NCBI RefSeq assembly: GCF_022829345.1
Contig: NZ_JAKSXV010000082.1
Coordinates: 1 to 64,000, forward strand
Direction: 5' to 3'
Length of the DNA stretch: 64,000 nt
From: Methylobacterium sp. J-090
GTDB lineage: Bacteria > Pseudomonadota > Alphaproteobacteria > Rhizobiales > Beijerinckiaceae
Part shown: one piece after another, positions 59,839 to 64,000 of the stretch
Position numbering within the stretch: position 1 is the first letter of the stretch
How the letters are laid out: each line of letters opens with the position of its first letter
The notes under the pieces: generated by a model
The model's input: the letters and a program-made list of their open reading frames with translations, nothing else
The model's database searches: none
What the model was told of the DNA's origin: nothing
Program-made: the position numbers and the translations under genes

Positions 59839-60369
59839 ATGCGCAGTCCGATGCGTCGGGCCGGGGCAGGCCTGCTCGGCCTCCTCGCTCTTGCCGTCGC
59901 CGCTCTTGCCCTCGCCGCTCCGGCCTCGGCCGAGGGGCTGCCGAGCCTCGGGGCCGAGCGTCTGTCCGGCATCCGCGTCGATGTCGGGGCCCTCGTCGCC
60001 CGGGGCGACGGCCCCCGGGCGCAAGTGCTCCAGGCCGACCTGATTCAGGCCCTGCGCGCCGAGTTCGCCGATGTCTCCGGCGGACGCGGCCCGACCCTGG
60101 TGGTGCGCCTGCGCACCCTGTCGATGAATTCCTATGTCGGCAACCAGGGCCGCAGCGGCTTCGGCGGCAGCATGGATTCGGACTACCTCGACGGCGAGGC
60201 CCTGCTCGTCGGGCGGCGCGGTGAGATCCTGGCCCGGCACCCCCAGCTCTCCGTGGTGCCGGCGAGTTCGGGCGGCGCCTGGTACGATCCCGAATCCGAG
60301 CGCCGCCGCGTCGCCGCCATCGCCGCCCATTACGCTGGCTGGCTGCGCCGGGCGCTTCCATCGAATTGA
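59839..60369 (+). CDS. Secreted hypothetical protein (176 aa)
   Basis: MRSPMRRAGAGLLGLLALAV with a signal peptide ending ASAEG. The mature domain has alternating charged and hydrophobic stretches: ADLIQALRAEFADVSGG, TLVVRLRTLSMNSYVGN, YLDGEALLVG and a C-terminal helix VAAIAAHYAGWLRRALP. This looks like a small periplasmic alpha/beta domain. I do not recognise the family. It lies 8 bp after greA and before an ELM1-family gene, so it may be co-transcribed. Confidence 0.75.
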   Translation: MRSPMRRAGAGLLGLLALAVAALALAAPASAEGLPSLGAERLSGIRVDVGALVARGDGPRAQVLQADLIQALRAEFADVSGGRGPTLVVRLRTLSMNSYVGNQGRSGFGGSMDSDYLDGEALLVGRRGEILARHPQLSVVPASSGGAWYDPESERRRVAAIAAHYAGWLRRALPSN

Positions 60370-60372
60370 CCG

Positions 60373-61479
60373 GTGGCCGGAATGATCGGCGGGACTGACG
60401 GGGTGGCCGGGATTGACGTGGCGGCGCCGATGGCGAATGCGTCCCGGATGCATGCCATGCCCGACCGTTCGGCGACGACCCCCTCCCCCCCGTCCGACAT
60501 CGCCCGCGCCCGCGCCTGGATCGTCACCGACGGCAAGGCCGGCGACGAGAACCAGTGCCTCGGCCTCGCCGAAACCCTCGGCCTCGCGTTCGAGATCCGG
60601 CGGATCGCGCCGCGCCCGCCTTTCGGCTGGATGGCGCCGTGGGGCCCGGTGGATCCGGGCGACCGGCCGGGCCGGGCGCGCGGCGTCCTGTCGGGCCCCC
60701 TGCCCGACATCCTCATCGCCTCCGGGCGGCGGGCCGTGCCGTATCTGCGGGCCGTGCGCGAGGCCTCGGGCGGGCACACCTTCACGGCCTTCCTCAAGGA
60801 TCCGCGCACGGGGCCGCAGACCGCCAATTTCGTCTGGGTGCCGGACTACGACGACCTGCGGGCCGAGAACGTCTTCACCACCCTGACGGCACCTCATCAG
60901 GTCTCCGCGGCCCGTCTCGCCGCTGCGCGCGCCCGGCCCGATCCGCGCCTCGCCGTCCTGCCCTGGCCGCGCATCGCCGTGCTGATCGGGGGCGACAGCC
61001 GGCACCTCACCTATCGCAACGCCGACATGCGCCGCCTCGTGCGCGATCTCACCAAGCTCGCCGAGGGCGGCTGCTCGCTGATGCTGACGGTCTCGCGCCG
61101 CACGCCGCCGGCCCTGCGCGACGCCCTCGAAGACCTGGTCGCGGCCAAGGGCGGGTTCTTCTGGGACGGGACGGGGGAGAACCCCTACGTCGCCATGCTG
61201 GCGCTCGCCGAATCCATCGTGGTCACGTCGGATTCGGCCAACATGGTCGGCGAGGCGGTGAGCACCGGTGCCCCGGTCCTCCTGTTCGATCTGCCGAAGA
61301 CCTATATCCGTCATAGGCGGCTGTTCGCCGGCCTCGCCATGGCGGGCGCCCTCAAGCCCTTCATCGGGCGTTTGGAAGCCCTGCGCTACGGACCCCTCGA
61401 CGCGACGCCGGCCATCGCGCAGGCGATGGCCCGGGCCTACGACGCGCATGTCGCGCGTCTGGCGGCCGGCCCATCCTGA
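60373..61479 (+). CDS. ELM1-family protein (mitochondrial fission ELM1-like)
   Basis: A protein of up to 368 residues with the ELM1/DUF1022 pattern: [64 protein letters not shown] and [21 protein letters not shown]. The fold resembles GT-B glycosyltransferases. Plant ELM1 recruits a dynamin to mitochondria, but the bacterial role is unknown; cell-envelope glycosyl transfer is a reasonable guess. The start is uncertain: GTG 60373, or ATG at 60382 or later, because the first 35 residues are unconserved. trxB follows 14 bp downstream. Confidence 0.85.
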   Translation: MAGMIGGTDGVAGIDVAAPMANASRMHAMPDRSATTPSPPSDIARARAWIVTDGKAGDENQCLGLAETLGLAFEIRRIAPRPPFGWMAPWGPVDPGDRPGRARGVLSGPLPDILIASGRRAVPYLRAVREASGGHTFTAFLKDPRTGPQTANFVWVPDYDDLRAENVFTTLTAPHQVSAARLAAARARPDPRLAVLPWPRIAVLIGGDSRHLTYRNADMRRLVRDLTKLAEGGCSLMLTVSRRTPPALRDALEDLVAAKGGFFWDGTGENPYVAMLALAESIVVTSDSANMVGEAVSTGAPVLLFDLPKTYIRHRRLFAGLAMAGALKPFIGRLEALRYGPLDATPAIAQAMARAYDAHVARLAAGPS

Positions 61480-61493
61480 AGGAGACGAAATCG

Positions 61494-62468
61494 ATGGCGC
61501 ACACCCATTCCAAGCTCGTCATCATCGGCTCGGGACCGGCCGGCTACACCGCCGCCATCTACGCCGCCCGCGCCATGGTCGAGCCCCTGATGATCTCCGG
61601 GTTCCAGCCCGGCGGCCAGCTCATGATCACCACCGACGTCGAGAACTATCCGGGGTTCGCCGAAGCCATCCAGGGGCCGTGGCTCATGGAGCAGATGCGC
61701 GCCCAGGCCGAACATGTCGGCACGACGATCGTGTCCGAGTACATCACCAAGGTCGATCTCAAGGTCCGCCCGTTCCGGCTGGAAGCCGATTCCGGCGAGA
61801 CCTACTCGTGCGACGCCCTCATCATCGCCACGGGCGCCCAGGCGAAGTGGCTCGGCCTGCCGTCCGAGGCGGCGTTCCAGGGCTTCGGCGTCTCGGCCTG
61901 CGCCACCTGCGACGGCTTCTTCTTCCGGGGCAAGGAGGTCGTCGTGGTCGGCGGCGGCAACACCGCCGTGGAGGAGGCACTCTACCTCGCCAACCTCGCC
62001 GCCAAGGTGACGGTGGTCCACCGCCGGGGCGAATTCCGGGCGGAGCGCATCCTGCAGGAGCGCCTGTTCAAGCATCCCAACGTCGAGGTGCTGTGGCACC
62101 ACGCCGTCGAGGAGGTCTGCGGCACGCAGAAGCCGCCGTCCGTCACGCACCTGCGCCTCAAGGACGTGCGAACGGGCGAGATCGTCGAGCGTCGGACCGA
62201 TGGCGTGTTCATCGCCATCGGCCACCAGCCGGCCACCGCGATCTTCGAGGGCCAGCTCGCCATGCGCGACGGCGGCTACATCGACACCAAGCCCGGCACG
62301 ACCCATACGGCGATCCCCGGCGTCTATGCGGCGGGCGACGTCACCGACGACGTCTATCGCCAGGCGATCACGGCCGCAGGCATGGGGTGCATGGCGGCCC
62401 TGGACGCCGAAAAGTTCATCGCCGCCCTCGACGTCGGCGAGACCCCACAGCAAGCTGCGGCGGAATAG
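61494..62468 (+). CDS. trxB: Thioredoxin-disulfide reductase
   Basis: A 324-residue FAD/NADPH enzyme keeping thioredoxin reduced. FAD motif [18 protein letters not shown], redox-active CATCDG (Cys-Ala-Thr-Cys), NADPH motif [17 protein letters not shown] and the final [23 protein letters not shown]. All catalytic residues are present. AAGGAGA precedes the ATG. The neighbouring LysR gene on the same strand may respond to redox state, which is speculative. Confidence 0.96.
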   Translation: MAHTHSKLVIIGSGPAGYTAAIYAARAMVEPLMISGFQPGGQLMITTDVENYPGFAEAIQGPWLMEQMRAQAEHVGTTIVSEYITKVDLKVRPFRLEADSGETYSCDALIIATGAQAKWLGLPSEAAFQGFGVSACATCDGFFFRGKEVVVVGGGNTAVEEALYLANLAAKVTVVHRRGEFRAERILQERLFKHPNVEVLWHHAVEEVCGTQKPPSVTHLRLKDVRTGEIVERRTDGVFIAIGHQPATAIFEGQLAMRDGGYIDTKPGTTHTAIPGVYAAGDVTDDVYRQAITAAGMGCMAALDAEKFIAALDVGETPQQAAAE

Positions 62469-62673
62469 CGATTTTACGTCGATCCGGCTTGCGCCGGGCC
62501 GCAACACGATCGCAAGATCGAAGTCCTAACCCGAGCGCTGACGGCATGGGCCGTCGGCGCTCGTCGCATGGAAGACCGCCCCGCGTTTCGGGGCGGCGTC
62601 CCTGTGGCGCGGCGGCTCTTCGGTCGGCAATCGCCGGCGGGACGGCGCCGGGGTGCGTACGGGAGTGGACGCC

Positions 62674-63564
62674 GTGGACTGGGACAAGATCCGCATCTTC
62701 CTCAACGTCGCGGAGGCGGGCAGCTTCACGCGGGCGGGCGACGATATCGGCCTGAGCCAATCGGCCGTGAGCCGGCAGATCAGCGCCCTGGAGCGCGAAC
62801 TGAAGGCGCCCCTGTTCCACCGCCACGCGCGCGGCCTCATCCTCACGGAGCAGGGCGACCTGCTCTTCCGTGCCGCGCGCGATATGAAGCTGCGCCTGGA
62901 GAACACCCGGGCCCGGCTCGTCGAGACGAGCGAGCGCCCGTCCGGCGACCTCAAGGTGACGACGACGGTGGGTCTCGGCACCTCGTGGCTCGCCCAGCGG
63001 GTGGCCGAGTTCCTCGACCTGTACCCCGATGTCCGCGTCGAGATGATCCTCACCAACGAGGAACTCGACCTCGCCATGCGCGAGGCCGACGTCGCCATCC
63101 GCATGCGGCGCCCGGCCCAGCCCGACCTCATCCAGCGCCGGCTGTTCACCGTGCACTACCACGCCTACGCGTCGGCCGATTACGTCAAGCGCTTCGGGGA
63201 GCCGAAAAGCATCGCCGACCTCGACAACCACCGCCTGATCTCGTTCGGCGGCAACGAACCGTCCTACCTGCTCGCCACCCACTGGCTCGCCACCGTCGGG
63301 CGCGAGGGCCTGGAGCGCCGGCCGATCCACTTCACGGTGAACAACATCACCGCCCTGCAGCAGGCCATGGAGACGGGCGCCGGAATCGGCATCCTGCCAG
63401 ACTACGCCGTGGAGAGCGGCACCGGCCTCGTCCAGGTCATGCGCGACAGCGAGATGCCGCACATGGAGAGCTACCTCGTCTACGCCGAGGAGATGCGCAC
63501 CGTCGCCCGCGTCCAGGCGTTCCGGGACTTCCTCGTCGCCAAGGCGCAGCGCTGGATCTATTGA
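62674..63564 (+). CDS. LysR-family transcriptional regulator
   Basis: A 296-residue regulator. I pick GTG 62674 (VDWDKIRIFLNVAEAGSFTR) because it has GGGAG eight bases upstream and matches the usual LysR start; GTG 62653 is the alternative. The winged helix-turn-helix is SFTRAGDDIGLSQSAVSRQISALE. The effector domain has TTTVGLGTSWLAQRV and AIRMRRPAQPDLIQRRL. No cysteine resembling the OxyR redox pair is present in the effector part, so a peroxide sensor role is unlikely. It lies downstream of trxB, which is common in this lineage. Confidence 0.9.
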   Translation: MDWDKIRIFLNVAEAGSFTRAGDDIGLSQSAVSRQISALERELKAPLFHRHARGLILTEQGDLLFRAARDMKLRLENTRARLVETSERPSGDLKVTTTVGLGTSWLAQRVAEFLDLYPDVRVEMILTNEELDLAMREADVAIRMRRPAQPDLIQRRLFTVHYHAYASADYVKRFGEPKSIADLDNHRLISFGGNEPSYLLATHWLATVGREGLERRPIHFTVNNITALQQAMETGAGIGILPDYAVESGTGLVQVMRDSEMPHMESYLVYAEEMRTVARVQAFRDFLVAKAQRWIY

Positions 63565-63879
63565 GCCCCGTCCCGGACGCCCGGAGCGAAAGCGCGGGGT
63601 GACACCAGACCTTGATGAGCCCGACTCATCGCGGTCTGCCCGCGCGACCGCGCGGCGGCGGTCGTCCGCCGGGCCTCGTTTCCCCCAACCATGGGTTGGG
63701 GGCAACGAGAACAAGTATGAGCCGGGACCCAGCGCCAAAAGCGCCGCGTCAGCGGCTCGATCCCATCGTCGCTGAAGGATGATGGCGCTTCGCGACGCTT
63801 CGTGCTGGCCCCCGGCTCGGGTTTCGCTCCGCGACACCCGTCCGGGGAAAGGCCGCCGAGGACGCCCCGTCGGAGCGGC
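63565..63879. other. Intergenic region with a large near-perfect inverted repeat
   Basis: CTCGTT-T-CCCCCAACC-ATG-GGTTGGGGG-C-AACGAG (63675-63709) is a 35-bp inverted repeat with one mismatch per side. No T-run follows. The rest of the region has no supported ORF or RNA gene. The structure could be a terminator for either convergent transcript or a transposon-like end. Confidence 0.6.
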
Positions 63880-64000
63880 TCACACGAAAAGCCGCTCCTT
63901 CTCCAGGCCCTTGTAGAGCCCGGCGACCTGCTCGCCGTAGCCGTTGTAGATCAGCGTCGGCACGCGCTGATCGGTGCCCAGCACCCGCTCCGTCGCCTGG
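63880..64000 (-). CDS. C-terminus of probable MsrP (YedY) molybdoenzyme subunit
   Basis: The minus-strand frame entering from the right edge reads [20 protein letters not shown] and then [19 protein letters not shown] before TGA at 63880. The ATER.(I/L)G ... NGY.EQVA.LY.G ending matches my memory of the C-terminal end of MsrP, the periplasmic molybdopterin protein-methionine-sulfoxide reductase. Only 39 residues are visible, so the call is tentative. Confidence 0.6.
   Translation of the reverse strand, partial: QATERVLGTDQRVPTLIYNGYGEQVAGLYKGLEKERLFV

Overview
The window is high-GC chromosomal DNA. Gene content, gene order and protein style point to an alphaproteobacterium of the Hyphomicrobiales (Rhizobiales). 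Methylobacterium or Methylorubrum is my best guess. Indicators are dusB-ntrB-ntrC, ntrY-ntrX and hfq genes, an rpoD-dnaG-yqeY-carA-carB neighbourhood, a DnaG with degenerate zinc ligands, HWE-family histidine kinase signalling, an OxlT-type oxalate/formate antiporter and a blue-copper pseudoazurin. The genus is inferred from pattern recognition, not from a search.

Layout. 1-0.3 kb: tail of an IS3-family transposase and a duplicated IS end. 0.5-2.5 kb: NIT-domain chemoreceptor. 3.0-5.5 kb: hflX, a broken ABM-type monooxygenase gene and a divergent ArsR-type regulator. 5.7-14.6 kb, mostly minus strand: outer-membrane transporter-like protein, uvrA, hfq, ntrX, ntrY. 14.9-21.7 kb: an accessory block (GGT-family hydrolase, methyltransferase, OxlT-like antiporter, two tiny genes, membrane-bound nucleotide cyclase, ParDE toxin-antitoxin) lying between ntrY and ntrC. 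21.8-25.5 kb: ntrC, ntrB, dusB. 25.6-28.2 kb: ispD, ispF, pncC/cinA, HAD hydrolase. 28.6-36.9 kb: ABC exporter with a nonsense-mutated phosphatase, OXA-type beta-lactamase, HWE kinase plus receiver, several small proteins, tRNA-Leu(UAA), FAD monooxygenase and a zinc-finger protein. 37.1-38.7 kb: map and radC. 38.9-43.0 kb: a four-gene ATP-grasp / alpha-E / transglutaminase / Anbu proteasome-homologue cassette. 43.1-46.2 kb: TPP-riboswitch operon thiO-thiS-thiG-thiE. 46.2-51.7 kb: a soluble cyclase, rpoD, dnaG. 51.8-52.5 kb: BrnT/BrnA toxin-antitoxin preceded by an inverted repeat. 52.5-63.6 kb: yqeY, carA, small membrane protein, pseudoazurin, carB, greA, a secreted protein, an ELM1-family protein, trxB and a LysR regulator. 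The right edge holds the C-terminus of a probable MsrP.

How the parts fit. The housekeeping frame covers nitrogen control (NtrBC, NtrYX), RNA and translation (Hfq, HflX, DusB, Map), DNA repair and replication (UvrA, RadC, DnaG), transcription (RpoD, GreA), and pyrimidine/arginine, isoprenoid and thiamine synthesis. Small accessory modules interrupt conserved gene strings: ntrC is separated from ntrY, hfq from hflX, dnaG from yqeY, and carA from carB. The least understood functional unit is the ATP-grasp/alpha-E/transglutaminase/Anbu cassette, which looks like a peptide ligation plus peptidase system. Two genes are clearly broken: the ABM monooxygenase, by a 14-bp tandem duplication, and a small tyrosine-phosphatase-like gene, by a single TAG codon. 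I saw no CRISPR array, no rRNA and no prophage.
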